From Pelotomaculum thermopropionicum SI (GTDB lineage: Bacteria > Bacillota > Desulfotomaculia > Desulfotomaculales > Pelotomaculaceae), in contig AP009389.1 of NCBI GenBank assembly GCA_000010565.1, positions 558,001 through 622,000 on the forward strand: a stretch of DNA of 64,000 bases, read 5' to 3'. The translations under genes were made by a program, and so were the position numbers. The first letter of the stretch is position 1; every line of letters starts with the position of its first letter. Positions 8,480-16,792 of the stretch are shown in pieces. The notes beneath the pieces were generated by a model. That model worked only from the letters and a program-made list of their open reading frames with translations. It made no database searches and had not been told where the DNA came from.

Positions 8480-9261
8480 GAGTAATGCGCGAGAGAATCA
8501 TCGGAGCATTTGGCCGCAAACAGGCATTGTACCGCATGATTTCTGTCGCGGCAATTTTTGGAGCGTGGCAACTGGCAGCCAACCATTACCACAGCAATTT
8601 TTTAATGCCGTCTCCATGGAAGACAATGGTCACATTCATTTCCGTGGTGCATGACCCGGAAGTTGTTAAAAACCTCCTGATAACTTTAAAGAGGGTTTTG
8701 ACTGGCTTTCTTTACGCTCTGATGATAGGCGTCCCGTTAGGTTTCCTGATGGGCTATTCGAAGGCCGTAATGAATATTTTAGACCCTCTTATCGACTCGG
8801 TCAGGCAGGTCCCGATCATGGCCTGGGTGCCGCTTACCATAGTCTGGTTCGGCCTCGGCGACGGGCCTACGGTATTTTTAATAGCCTTTGCCGGAGTCTT
8901 CCCGGTTATCCTCAACACCATTGCCGGAGTGCAGAACATCCCAAAAGATTATTACAACGCTGCCCGCAGCATGGGGGCCGGCCCGTGGAGCATATTCGTA
9001 AACGTGATTGTTCCCGGCTCCCTGCCGGATATTCTCACCGGGGGCAGGATTGCCGTGGGCCTGGGCTGGATGTCTGTCATATGAGCGGAGTTTATCGCGA
9101 CGAGTGCCGGTTTCGGCTACTCCATGGTAGAAGCCCAGTCGAGAATGCAGACTGATAAGTTGATGGCCCTGATGATCATGGCCGCCCTGGTCGGATACGG
9201 AATAGACCGGGTTATCCAGCTGTTCAACAGGTCTATAACAAAATGGAGGTTTGTCCAATAA
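8431..9261 (+). CDS. saoP: ABC permease with in-frame UGA (SaoP-type selenoprotein)
   Basis: A SsuC/TauC-like inner-membrane permease. The frame from ATG 8431 (SD AGAGGAG upstream) meets TGA at 9082-9084 after 217 codons. The same frame then continues with family sequence (AEFIATSAGFGYSMVEAQ, then MALMIMAALVGYGIDRVI) to TAA at 9259-9261, giving 276 residues, the normal length. The UGA falls in the EAA-loop region that contacts the ATPase. A hairpin with a GGU apex follows it, and the true stop overlaps the ATPase start. The simplest reading is selenocysteine at residue 218. A nonsense mutation or base error is the alternative. A start at ATG 8485 is also possible. Confidence 0.75.
9102..9122 (+). 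promoter_or_regulatory. Candidate bacterial SECIS element in saoP
   Basis: Bases 9102-9109 pair with 9114-9117 and 9119-9122, leaving one bulged T (9118) and a GTTT loop; opening the last pair gives a GGTTTC loop. Twenty-four bases separate the TGA from the first loop G, within the spacing known for bacterial SECIS hairpins, whose apex carries GGU and which have a bulged U. Here the bulge is on the 3' side, unlike E. coli fdhF. Confidence 0.5.
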
Positions 9262-10055
9262 TGGAATTAAGAGTTGAAAACCTTTCCAAAGTTTTTGTGA
9301 TCGGCACCGTTGCCTACACAGTTCTAAAAGAACTGACCTTTTCCGTGCACGAAGGCCAGTTTGTGGCCCTGCTCGGCCCCTCCGGATGCGGCAAGACCAC
9401 CCTGCTGACGATCATAGCCGGTTTTCAGGCGGCTTCGGGCGGGAGGGTCCTCGTAAACGGACGCCAGGTGACAAGACCCGGGCCTGACAGGGGCTTTGTT
9501 TTTCAGAACTACGCGCTCTTTCCCTGGATGACGGTCAGAGACAACATCCTCTTCCCCATGAAGCAGCGCAGGGTTCCCGCGCCGGAACGGGAAAGGCGCT
9601 TGAAAGAACTGCTGGCCATGGCCCAGCTTGAGGGTAAGGAGAGATTATACCCGCACCAGCTTTCCGGGGGAATGAAACAGAGGACCGCGTTCGTCCGCGC
9701 CCTGGCCGGCAGGCCGGAAGTGCTCCTGATGGATGAGCCGCTGGGCGCGGTGGACCACCAGATGAGGCAAACCCTGCAGGAAGAGCTGGAGGCGCTGTGG
9801 CTCAAAGACAAAACCACCGTAATTATGGTAACGCATGATGTCGATGAAGCCGTTTACCTCGGCGACAGGGTTATTGTCATGTCGGCCCGGGAAGGCAGGA
9901 TTATAGAAGATACTCCCATTAGCCTGCCCCGGCCCAGGGACAGGAAGAGCAAGCGATACGGCAAGTACAAGGAACACCTTGCCGGTATTCTTAAAAATGA
10001 TGTAGTCAGGGACCCGGATTTATTGCGGCAGGAAAGCAGGCTGTCCCTTGCTTGA
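9261..10055 (+). CDS. saoA: ABC transporter ATPase (SaoA-type)
   Basis: A 264-residue SsuB/TauB-like nucleotide-binding subunit. Walker A is GPSGCGKTT, the Q-loop is FVFQNYALFPW, the signature is LSGGMKQR, Walker B is VLLMDEPLGAVD, and the switch histidine lies in VMVTHDVDEA. The ATG at 9261 shares its A with the permease stop (TAATG), with GGAGGT at 9245-9250 inside the permease gene; an upstream in-frame ATG at 9243 would overlap that site. The tight coupling shows that ribosomes are expected to translate the permease frame beyond its UGA. Confidence 0.9.
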   Translation: MELRVENLSKVFVIGTVAYTVLKELTFSVHEGQFVALLGPSGCGKTTLLTIIAGFQAASGGRVLVNGRQVTRPGPDRGFVFQNYALFPWMTVRDNILFPMKQRRVPAPERERRLKELLAMAQLEGKERLYPHQLSGGMKQRTAFVRALAGRPEVLLMDEPLGAVDHQMRQTLQEELEALWLKDKTTVIMVTHDVDEAVYLGDRVIVMSAREGRIIEDTPISLPRPRDRKSKRYGKYKEHLAGILKNDVVRDPDLLRQESRLSLA

Positions 10056-10100
10056 CCGGGTCCTGCTGAAGCTTTTCCAAACAACAAGGAGGTTTTAAGG

Positions 10101-10433
10101 ATGAAAGTAGCCTATGTTTTCAGCTCAACCAACTCGCAAAAAATATTGAACAACATGATCCTCCCGCAACTGGAGAAAGACACGCACGGCGCCGAGGTGG
10201 CCGGTATGTTCTTTTTCATGGACAACACGTTCTTTCTTTTAGACGGCACCGAAATGGGCGACAGGCTACAGCAGCTCCAGGAAAAAACGGGCATGCTTCT
10301 CATGGCCTGCGACCAGTGCGCAATAGAGCGCGGCATTGAAAACAGCCTTATTCCCGGCGCGAGGATCGGCTGCTTTCCGCAGCTTTACAGCGCTCTGGGC
10401 GGGGCCGGGGTGGACCAGGTAATCACATTATAA
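10101..10433 (+). CDS. saoD: DsrE-fold small protein (SaoD-type)
   Basis: A 110-residue DsrE/DsrF-like protein: KVAYVFSSTN opening strand, a hydrophobic EVAGMFFFMDNTFFLLDG core, and LLMACDQCAIERG with a CxxC pair where DsrE proteins carry sulfur-transfer cysteines. It matches the DsrE-related SaoD family in position and motif. Forty-five bases separate it from the ATPase gene, with AAGGAGG upstream. A role in trapping or relaying a sulfur- or metal-bound intermediate is inferred from the fold. Confidence 0.65.
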   Translation: MKVAYVFSSTNSQKILNNMILPQLEKDTHGAEVAGMFFFMDNTFFLLDGTEMGDRLQQLQEKTGMLLMACDQCAIERGIENSLIPGARIGCFPQLYSALGGAGVDQVITL

Positions 10434-10529
10434 GGAACCGGGTTGCAGGTTTTTCGCGCTCAGGCCCGCAGGTGCGGAAATAACGCCTTAGCAGCAAAAT
10501 TAAAGTGAGGAAGGGAGATACTGGTAAAA

Positions 10530-11819
10530 ATGTCCGCTGATTACCGTAAAATGTGGGAAAGCCTGGGGGTCGACCTGGAGGCCCATGACCGGCTGATGGG
10601 GGTTCTGCCGCCCACTTACGGCAATGTTTATCTGAGCCAGGAAAACAGGCCGGCCGGGATGGAGTATTTTGACTTTGTAATAAGCGAGGTGCACGGGCAG
10701 CGTATAGTGGAATTGCAGGAGCATAAGGCCGGGGGAGGGAAAGTGGTCGGCGCCTTTTGCGTATTTGTGCCCGAGGAGGTGGTCCGCGCCGCCGGCGGCA
10801 TTTGCGTAGGGCTTTGTTCCGGAGTCGAAATCGGCAGGACGCAGGCGGAAAAAGTCCTGCCCAGGAGCATCTGCCCGCTGATAAAATCTTTTATGGGCTT
10901 TAAACTGAGCAGGGTATGCCCTTACTTCGAATCCTGCGACATGGTGGTGGGGGAGACCACCTGCGACGGCAAAAAGAAGGCGTTTGAAATTTTGAACGAC
11001 TACATTCCCGTTCACGTTATGGAGATACCCCAGATGAGGCGGGACAAGGATTTTGCCCTGTGGCGCAGCGAGGTTCGGGACTTCGCGCTTGCCATGGAGG
11101 AGCTTACGGGGAATAAGATAACGCCGGAAAGCCTGCTGCGCTCCATAAAAGAAGTGAACGGAAAACGCCGGGCGCTGCTGCGCCTGTCGGAGCTGCGCAA
11201 AAACAGCCCGGCTCCCATAAGCGGCAAGGACTCCCTCCTGATCGAGCAAATTGCCATGTACGATGACGTGGAGAGATTTACCGCGCAGGTAAACGAGCTG
11301 TGCGAAGAACTGGAAACCAGGGTGAAGGAAGGCAGCGGAGTGCAGAAGCCGGGCGACATGCGCATTATCGTCAGCGGCACGCCGATGGCCGTTCCGAACT
11401 GGAAAGTGCCCCACATAATTGAGACCAGCGGGGCCGTCATTGTGGCCGAGGAGCTCTGCACCGGCCTGCGCTATTTTGAAAACACCGTGGCCGAGGACGG
11501 CGGCAGCCTCGAGCAAATGATTGACGCCATTGCCAGAAGGTACCTGGAGATAAACTGCGCCTGTTTTTCACCCAACCGGCAGAGGATGGAAAGAATTGTT
11601 CAGCTGGCCAGGGATTACAGGGCGGACGGCGTTATCCACGTCTCGCTGGCATTTTGCGATCCCTACCTGATTGAGGCGAACCGGGTGGAGAAGACGCTGA
11701 AGGAAAACGGCATACCCGTTCTCACCCTGGAAACCGATTACGGGCAGGAAGACACTGGGCAGCTTAAAACCCGCATAGAAGCATTTTTAGAAATGCTGGG
11801 CTGTGGCAAAAAAAGATAA
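10530..11819 (+). CDS. Double-cubane-cluster reductase (2-hydroxyacyl-CoA dehydratase family)
   Basis: A 429-residue protein of the HgdB/FldB/BcrB family, closest in layout to double-cubane-cluster proteins, where a single subunit binds an [8Fe-9S] cluster. Cysteine motifs include GAFCVFVPEEV, GICVGLCSG, SICPLIKS, RVCPYFESCD, ETTCDGKKK, EELCTGLRYF and INCACF. The typical MEIPQMRRDKD and VIVSGTP-type segments (here RIIVSGTPMA) are present. Characterised members reduce acetylene, azide or hydrazine with ATP-driven electrons from an activase. The activase gene at 3748 is the obvious partner. GAGGAAGGGAG lies upstream of ATG 10530. The real substrate is unknown; co-location suggests an organometal or a product of it. 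Confidence 0.75.
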   Translation: MSADYRKMWESLGVDLEAHDRLMGVLPPTYGNVYLSQENRPAGMEYFDFVISEVHGQRIVELQEHKAGGGKVVGAFCVFVPEEVVRAAGGICVGLCSGVEIGRTQAEKVLPRSICPLIKSFMGFKLSRVCPYFESCDMVVGETTCDGKKKAFEILNDYIPVHVMEIPQMRRDKDFALWRSEVRDFALAMEELTGNKITPESLLRSIKEVNGKRRALLRLSELRKNSPAPISGKDSLLIEQIAMYDDVERFTAQVNELCEELETRVKEGSGVQKPGDMRIIVSGTPMAVPNWKVPHIIETSGAVIVAEELCTGLRYFENTVAEDGGSLEQMIDAIARRYLEINCACFSPNRQRMERIVQLARDYRADGVIHVSLAFCDPYLIEANRVEKTLKENGIPVLTLETDYGQEDTGQLKTRIEAFLEMLGCGKKR

Positions 11820-11998
11820 ATTGTGTTCGATAAATCAGCTTGACTGTTGGTGATGGTAGCGTTTATGTTAAAAACAAAGCCGGCTTTGCCGGAATAGGCA
11901 AAGCGGAAAATATGGCGTCTGCTAGTTGCGGGCGCCATTCTTGCAAATTAAATTTTAATTTTAATGAATAAGTTGTTTTATAAGGAGATCGAAACGAT

Positions 11999-14065
11999 AT
12001 GCCTGGACAAACCCTGAGTTCTCCCCAAAAAGCCCAAGAAGGCGTTTACCGTACCGTGTGCGGCCTGTGCAACGGCAACTGCGGCATAAGCGTTGCCGTT
12101 GAAAACGGGCGGGTTGTTCATGTCGAAGGCCGGAAGAATCATCCCGTAACCAGGGGGTACATTTGCCCGAAGGGAAGGGCGGTCAAAGAACTGCTGGAGG
12201 CGCCAGACCGGCTCCGGCGGCCGCTTAAAAAAACGGCCGGCGGCCGGTGGCAGGAAATTTCCTGGGAAGAAGCCCTGCATCTCATAGCACAAAAACTAAA
12301 TGATATAAAGGCCGGGTACGGGGCGGAAGCCGTGGCGGTGCACGTCGGGCAGGCCGGGGTGAGGAAGGAGTCCACCCTTTACGCCAAAAGGTTCTGCCGG
12401 GCGTTCGGCACGCCCAATTTCTCGACTGCCGGCAGCCACTGCCACATATCGAAAATGATGGCCAACATGGTGACCTGCGGCGTGCTCCCGGTCTCCGATT
12501 ACCGCAACAGCAACTGCATTGTGCTGTGGGGGTACAACCCGGCGGCGTCCTGCCCGCCCCTGCTGGACCCCATCAATGAGGCCTTAAGACGGGGCGCCGG
12601 GCTGATTGTTGTGGACCCCAGAGTTACTCCCCTGGCAAAAAGGGCCGGCTGCCATCTGCAGCTGCGTCCCGGCACGGACTGCGCCCTGGCCTTAAGCATG
12701 CTCCATGTCATTATTGAAGAAGGGCTGTACGACCGGGATTTTGTGGGCAGGTGGACCGCCGGCTTTGACCGCCTGGCAAAACACGCGGCAGGCTACCCGC
12801 CTGAAAAAGTGGCGCAGGTCACCTGGGTCCCGGCGGAAAAAATAAAAGAGGCGGCGCGCCTTTACGCTAAATCATCACCCGCCTGCATTTCAACGGGAAT
12901 AGCGGTTGAGCTCAACACCAACGGCTTTCAGGCCGCCCGCGCCATTGCCATATTGCAGGCCGTTACCGGCAATCTGGATGTCCGCGGCGGCGCGCTCTTT
13001 GTACCCGAAGCAAAGCTGGCTTCGTTAAAGCTGGATGATATAGACAGGGGAAGCTTTAAGCCGGCCGTCGGCCAGGACGAATTTCCTCTTTTTTACAAAT
13101 ACACCAGGCAGGCGCAGGCCAACATATATACCGAGGCAATTCTTGAGGGCAAGCCGTACCCTTTGAAGGGAATGGTGATTGCCGGGAGCAACCCTGTCCT
13201 TACCTGGCCCAATGCCGGCAGAGTGAAAAGCGCCCTGGCCAGCCTCGAATTTCTTGCTGTTGTTGATCATTTCATGACCGAAACGGCCGCGCTGGCTGAT
13301 GTTGTTCTCCCGGCGGCGGCTTTTCCGGGCAGGAATGAGCTCTGGAGCATTGCTCATGTTTACGGCCTGCCGGTTATCGGCCTGGCTCCGGCGGTGCTGG
13401 AGGAGGAAGGCGTTATGACCGACTGGGTGTTCTGGAAGGAGCTGGCCGGGAGGATGGGATATGATGAATATTTTCCGTTTAAAAGCGAGGAGGACGCCAT
13501 CAACTTCAGGCTGGAACCGCTGGAGATGACCGTTGAAGATTTGAAACAGGAGCCGTCCGGCCATGCCTATGCCAAATGGAAGGAAAAAAAATACGAGCGC
13601 AGAGGGTTTAAAACCCCGTCGGGCAAGGTTGAGATATACTCGGAAGAGCTTGAAAAATACGGCTATGATCCCCTGCCTGTCTACAGGGAGGCCGATGCTC
13701 AGGGGAGTTCCGGCTACCCGCTGGTGCTGACGACCGGGGCCAGGACCATCGGCTACATCCATTCCCGCTTCCGCAACCTGCCGTCTTTGCGCCGGCTTTC
13801 CCCGGAGCCGCTGGTTGAGGTGCATAAAGATAAAGCCAGGGAGCTTGGAGTTGAAGAAGGGGAGACGGTGGTTGTTGAAACCTTAAACGGGAGCGTGGAA
13901 GTCAGGGTTAAAATTGTCGATCAGGCCGACCCGCGCGTAATTTTCATCCCGCACGGCTGGAGCGGGGCAAACGCCAACATTTTAACCGGCAACGATGTGC
14001 TCGATCCGGTCACGGGCTTTCCTGCCTGCAGGTCCGTTCCGGCCAGGATTGTTAAAATAAAATAA
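11999..14065 (+). CDS. Molybdopterin oxidoreductase (DMSO reductase family)
   Basis: A 688-residue molybdenum or tungsten bis-MGD enzyme. The N-terminus carries a [4Fe-4S] motif VCGLCNGNCGI with the fourth ligand in GYICPKG. A cysteine in TAGSHCHIS (near residue 146) is at the usual metal-ligand position. The C-terminal molybdopterin dinucleotide-binding domain is seen as PLVLTTGARTIGYIHSRFR and IPHGWSG. There is no twin-arginine signal, so the protein is cytoplasmic. AAGGAG precedes ATG 11999. No electron-transfer subunit follows. Substrate unclear; thiosulfate/polysulfide-reductase and acetylene-hydratase relatives share this layout. Confidence 0.75.
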   Translation: MPGQTLSSPQKAQEGVYRTVCGLCNGNCGISVAVENGRVVHVEGRKNHPVTRGYICPKGRAVKELLEAPDRLRRPLKKTAGGRWQEISWEEALHLIAQKLNDIKAGYGAEAVAVHVGQAGVRKESTLYAKRFCRAFGTPNFSTAGSHCHISKMMANMVTCGVLPVSDYRNSNCIVLWGYNPAASCPPLLDPINEALRRGAGLIVVDPRVTPLAKRAGCHLQLRPGTDCALALSMLHVIIEEGLYDRDFVGRWTAGFDRLAKHAAGYPPEKVAQVTWVPAEKIKEAARLYAKSSPACISTGIAVELNTNGFQAARAIAILQAVTGNLDVRGGALFVPEAKLASLKLDDIDRGSFKPAVGQDEFPLFYKYTRQAQANIYTEAILEGKPYPLKGMVIAGSNPVLTWPNAGRVKSALASLEFLAVVDHFMTETAALADVVLPAAAFPGRNELWSIAHVYGLPVIGLAPAVLEEEGVMTDWVFWKELAGRMGYDEYFPFKSEEDAINFRLEPLEMTVEDLKQEPSGHAYAKWKEKKYERRGFKTPSGKVEIYSEELEKYGYDPLPVYREADAQGSSGYPLVLTTGARTIGYIHSRFRNLPSLRRLSPEPLVEVHKDKARELGVEEGETVVVETLNGSVEVRVKIVDQADPRVIFIPHGWSGANANILTGNDVLDPVTGFPACRSVPARIVKIK

Positions 14066-14083
14066 ATCGGGGACAGTTTTGCT

Positions 14084-14323
14084 ATGATTCTGGTAAGCTC
14101 TTGCCTTTTAGGATTAAAGACGAAATTTGACGGAAGCGATAACCTAAATGCCGGTCTTATTAAGTTTTGTCCAAGCGGGGCAATTGTCCCGGCCTGCCCG
14201 GAACAATTAGGCGGTTTGCCGACACCCAGACCTCCGGCTGAAATTAAAGGCGGCGCCGGTTCGGATGTGCTGAAAGGCATTGCCAGGGTATGTACTAATC
14301 TCGGAAGAAGAATTGACCAATGA
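14084..14323 (+). pseudogene. Truncated DUF523 gene
   Basis: The 79-residue frame begins like DUF523 (YbbK) proteins, with LVSSCLLG, VPACPEQLGGLPTPRPPAEI and DVLKGIARV. Full-length members have about 150 residues and a conserved SPSCG cysteine motif near the end. Here the frame stops early and the SPSCG part is missing, so the gene is probably a deletion remnant. Start ATG 14084 lies 18 bases after the oxidoreductase stop. Confidence 0.65.
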
Positions 14324-14418
14324 ATTATTGCATATCCTTTTTGGGCAAAAGTAGCTGCCGGAATAGTTTTGAGCCGCGAGCTGGCTTATGCCCCTGCAGT
14401 AAACGCATAACAATGACA

Positions 14419-14443
14419 GGCCGGGTACCCGGCCGATTTTTTT
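14419..14443 (+). terminator. Intrinsic terminator
   Basis: A perfect palindrome GGCCGGGTACCCGGCC at 14419-14434 followed by a run of seven T residues. It separates the truncated DUF523 gene from the MOSC gene. Confidence 0.8.
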
Positions 14444-14468
14444 AACATATAACCGATCTCTGTAATTA

Positions 14469-14498
14469 TTGACATTAGCTCATAATATAAAGTAATAT
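14469..14498 (+). promoter_or_regulatory. Promoter for MOSC gene
   Basis: TTGACA at 14469-14474 and TAATAT at 14493-14498 with an 18-base spacer, about 38 bases upstream of the MOSC start. The core shares an ATTATTGACAT context with the promoter at 15647. Confidence 0.55.
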
Positions 14499-14535
14499 TT
14501 TTTATAGCTGGTTTGAAAAATGGAGGAATTGTGCT

Positions 14536-14952
14536 GTGGGTAAAGTTTTGTCTATTAATGTCAGTGCGGAGAAAGGTATCGAAAAAACAAGTGTTGAGGA
14601 AATAGAAGTTGTTGAAGGGTGGGGGCTGAAGGGAGACGCTCACGGAGGTGACTGGGACAGGCAGGTCAGCATATTCCCTGTTGAGGCCTTAAGCAAGGTG
14701 CCGGATAATAAAATGGCAGAAGTTTTAAACGGCGGCTATACCGAAAATTTTACGATTTCAGGCGTGCCTCTGGAGCAGCTGGCTGTGGGCAGGACGGTAG
14801 AGCTTGGCGAAGCCAGGGTTAAAATATTGCATGTAGGGAAAGAAGAATTTAAGGAGCACGGAAGGCCGTACATTGTGAGCAGGGAAGGAAGGTTCGGGCG
14901 GGTTGTAAAAGGAGGAAAAGTTAAAACAGGTGATGAAGTAAGGTTAATATAA
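14536..14952 (+). CDS. MOSC domain protein
   Basis: A 138-residue stand-alone MOSC (molybdenum cofactor sulfurase C-terminal) domain. Seen are GLKGDAHGGDWDRQVSI, the N-terminal MOSC block, and GGYTENFTISGVPL, the usual ENFT motif with glycine and asparagine. The family is thought to bind molybdopterin or carry sulfur to metal-sulfur centres, though the universal cysteine of some members is not obvious here. GTG 14536 follows GGAGG at 14522-14526. In anaerobes such genes lie near moaB/moaC/mogA; here an IscU-like gene follows. Confidence 0.85.
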   Translation: MGKVLSINVSAEKGIEKTSVEEIEVVEGWGLKGDAHGGDWDRQVSIFPVEALSKVPDNKMAEVLNGGYTENFTISGVPLEQLAVGRTVELGEARVKILHVGKEEFKEHGRPYIVSREGRFGRVVKGGKVKTGDEVRLI

Positions 14953-14970
14953 AGAGCTTTAAAAAGTAAA

Positions 14971-15003
14971 TATGACCGGATGGAAATTAATCCGCTGGTC
15001 ATA
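14971..15003 (+). other. Hairpin upstream of the IscU-like gene
   Basis: TATGACC (14971-14977) pairs with GGTCATA (14997-15003), and GGAT (14978-14981) with ATCC (14990-14993), leaving an asymmetric three-base bulge. The stem ends a few bases before the ribosome-binding site of the scaffold gene. It could be an operator or an mRNA element; no known motif is recognised. Confidence 0.4.
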
Positions 15004-15024
15004 TCATACAAGGAGATGTTGGCT

Positions 15025-15477
15025 ATGGAAGAAAAAGTCGAAAAACAGTATATTTTAGATATGATTGGCAAATACAGCGATACAGTAATTGACCATGCGA
15101 GAAACCCGCGCAATGTGGGGAATATCCCCAATTGCGACGGCTTTAGCCAGGAGACGGGTGAATGCGGGGATACAATGGCTATTTGGCTCAAGGTTATTGA
15201 CAACAAAATTAATAACGCTACCTTTTGGACCGACGGCTGCGGGACGACCATCGCCTGCGGCAGCATGGTCACCGAAATGGCCAAGAACCTTTCTGTCGAA
15301 GAAGCCCTTAAAATAAAAGCGGAGGATATTTTGAACGCGCTCGGCGGGCTGCCGGAAGACCACGCCCATTGCGCTGCTCTGGCAGCCGAAGCTTTAAGAA
15401 ATGCGGTTAAGGATTATATAGACACAAGCAAGTTTCCCTGGAAAAAAGCCTACCAGAAGAAGAATTCAACGGCTTAA
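15025..15477 (+). CDS. IscU/NifU-N-like iron-sulfur scaffold
   Basis: A 150-residue IscU-fold protein. The three scaffold cysteines are in GECGDTM, TDGCGTTIACGS and DHAHCAAL, with the regulatory aspartate of ECGD present. The sequence SDTVIDHARNPRNVGN is the standard IscU/NifU-N opening. There is no cysteine desulfurase beside it, unlike typical isc/suf/nif operons. AAGGAG at 15009-15014 with ten-base spacing supports ATG 15025; ATG 15016 is in frame but too close. A strong terminator follows. Confidence 0.85.
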   Translation: MEEKVEKQYILDMIGKYSDTVIDHARNPRNVGNIPNCDGFSQETGECGDTMAIWLKVIDNKINNATFWTDGCGTTIACGSMVTEMAKNLSVEEALKIKAEDILNALGGLPEDHAHCAALAAEALRNAVKDYIDTSKFPWKKAYQKKNSTA

Positions 15478-15491
15478 GTCCCGCAAAAACC

Positions 15492-15520
15492 AAGGCCGGT
15501 TTGTAAAAACCGGCCTTTCC
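15492..15520 (+). terminator. Intrinsic terminator
   Basis: AAGGCCGGTTT at 15492-15502 pairs perfectly with AAACCGGCCTT at 15507-15517, then T and C residues. It ends the scaffold gene transcript. Confidence 0.75.
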
Positions 15521-15646
15521 CGCCATTTTCACCTCACGTTAGTAATCCCAAATTTCCCCATTCTAATACGTATGCAAAATAGGACCCGGCTGTTTTGCAG
15601 ATATTGCCTTTTGCCTGCCCACATAAAAAATTTACAGCCACTATTA

Positions 15647-15676
15647 TTGACATACGTTCATTATGCGATCTATAAT
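15647..15676 (+). promoter_or_regulatory. Consensus sigma-A promoter
   Basis: TTGACA at 15647-15652, an 18-base spacer and TATAAT at 15671-15676. It lies about 55 bases upstream of the first NifX-like gene and probably drives the whole cluster to about 19.9 kb. Confidence 0.75.
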
Positions 15677-15733
15677 AATTTTGAAACAATGACCATAACA
15701 TAAAAATCCAGAAGTGCAAGGGCGGGTGAGAAT

Positions 15734-16096
15734 GTGAAGGTAGCGATTACTTCCCAGGGGGAGAGCCTTGAAAGCATGCTGGACCAGAGGTTTGGCCGGT
15801 GCGGCTGGTTCGTTGTAGCTGACACTGAAGAAGGCAACTGGGAGGCTGTGAGCAATGAGCAGAACCTCAGTTCAGCTCAGGGCGCCGGTATTCAGTCGGC
15901 GGAAACGGTGTGCCGCTGCGGAGCAGAGGCTGTTATTACAGGGCATGTCGGTCCGAAGGCTTTTAAGGTATTAAATGCTGCCGGGATAAAAGTTTATTGC
16001 TGTACCGGCGGAACGGTGGCGGAAGCTTTGGAAAAATTTAAAAAAGGCGAGCTCAAGGAAACACTTGAGGCTAATGTGGAAGGGCACTGGATTTAA
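15734..16096 (+). CDS. NifX/NifB-C dinitrogenase cofactor family protein
   Basis: A 120-residue protein of the dinitrogenase iron-molybdenum cofactor biosynthesis family (NifX/NifY/NifB C-terminal fold, ribonuclease-H-like). Seen are LDQRFGRCGWFVVADT, QGAGIQSAETV and VITGHVGPKAFKVL. Members bind iron-sulfur or iron-molybdenum cofactors and are widespread outside nitrogen fixers. GTG 15734 is used. It is the first gene of a cluster with DUF5320, MinD-like and Mrp proteins, which is common in anaerobes and of unknown overall function. Confidence 0.85.
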   Translation: MKVAITSQGESLESMLDQRFGRCGWFVVADTEEGNWEAVSNEQNLSSAQGAGIQSAETVCRCGAEAVITGHVGPKAFKVLNAAGIKVYCCTGGTVAEALEKFKKGELKETLEANVEGHWI

Positions 16097-16179
16097 GGTG
16101 TCAGGAGTGGGGAGTGCCAGAGGACGGTTCTTTGGCACACTCGACACACATAAACCGTACCGGAAGGAGGTTGATGCAG

Positions 16180-16368
16180 GTGCCAGGAGGAGACGGGACC
16201 GGGCCGGCGGGCCGGGGGCCGGGCGCCGGCAGGCGCAGAGGGCCTTGCGGCGCGGGCCGCGGCAAAGGTCAGGGCCAGGGCCAAAACCAGGAGACAGAAC
16301 AGGGACAGGGCCGGGGTCCTGGTGCCGGGAAAGGGCCGGGGGCAGGCCGGGGCCGCGGGTGCCGCTAA
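16180..16368 (+). CDS. DUF5320-like Gly/Pro/Arg-rich small protein
   Basis: A 62-residue low-complexity protein of Gly, Arg, Gln and Pro with the MPGGDGTGPAGRGPGAGR opening typical of DUF5320 relatives, and cysteines in RRGPCGAG and at the end (GRGCR). GTG 16180 is nine bases after AAGGAGG (16164-16170); an in-frame ATG at 16174 is too close to it. The next gene encodes a longer homologue. The family nearly always accompanies NifX and MinD-like genes. It has no known fold. Confidence 0.65.
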   Translation: MPGGDGTGPAGRGPGAGRRRGPCGAGRGKGQGQGQNQETEQGQGRGPGAGKGPGAGRGRGCR

Positions 16369-16420
16369 AAACTTTTTTAAATTAATGTGACTATTTTTTT
16401 AAGAAAAGGGGGCTTGAAAA

Positions 16421-16762
16421 ATGCCAGGTTTCGACGGAACGGGCCCGAGGGGCATGGGGCCGATGACAGGCCGCGGGAGAGGGTACTGCATGAGCTATAT
16501 TGACGCCAATGCCGGTTTTTTCTGCGGCTTTGGCCGGGGCCGCGGCTGGCGCAACCGGTACTATGCAACCGGATTGCCGTGGTGGGCCAGGCGGCCGGCC
16601 GGCAATATCCCTGCTGGCGCGGTTTACGCTCCCCCGGCAGGCGGTGAGCAAGAGCTGAACTTCCTGAAAGAGCAGGCTATTTACCTTGAAAATGCCCTTG
16701 AACAGGTAAAAGCGCGGATTAAAGATCTTTTTAAAAAGTTTGAAGGCAAGGAAAAAGAATAA
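16421..16762 (+). CDS. DUF5320 family protein
   Basis: A 113-residue protein. The N-terminal half is glycine/arginine-rich with MPGFDGTGPRGMGPMTGRGR and two cysteines; the C-terminal half (about residues 75-110) is a predicted coiled coil (EQELNFLKEQAIYLENALEQ). This is the standard DUF5320 layout. It follows the short homologue by 52 bases and precedes the first MinD-like ATPase by 30. Function unknown; a role as a small scaffold with the neighbouring cofactor proteins is a guess from context. Confidence 0.8.
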   Translation: MPGFDGTGPRGMGPMTGRGRGYCMSYIDANAGFFCGFGRGRGWRNRYYATGLPWWARRPAGNIPAGAVYAPPAGGEQELNFLKEQAIYLENALEQVKARIKDLFKKFEGKEKE

Positions 16763-16792
16763 AAATCAAACCTGCCTGGAGGGTAATTTTAA

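Noticed and set aside
10500-11516. 338-codon ORF on the minus strand
   Set aside because: Antisense to the double-cubane protein gene; no family pattern.
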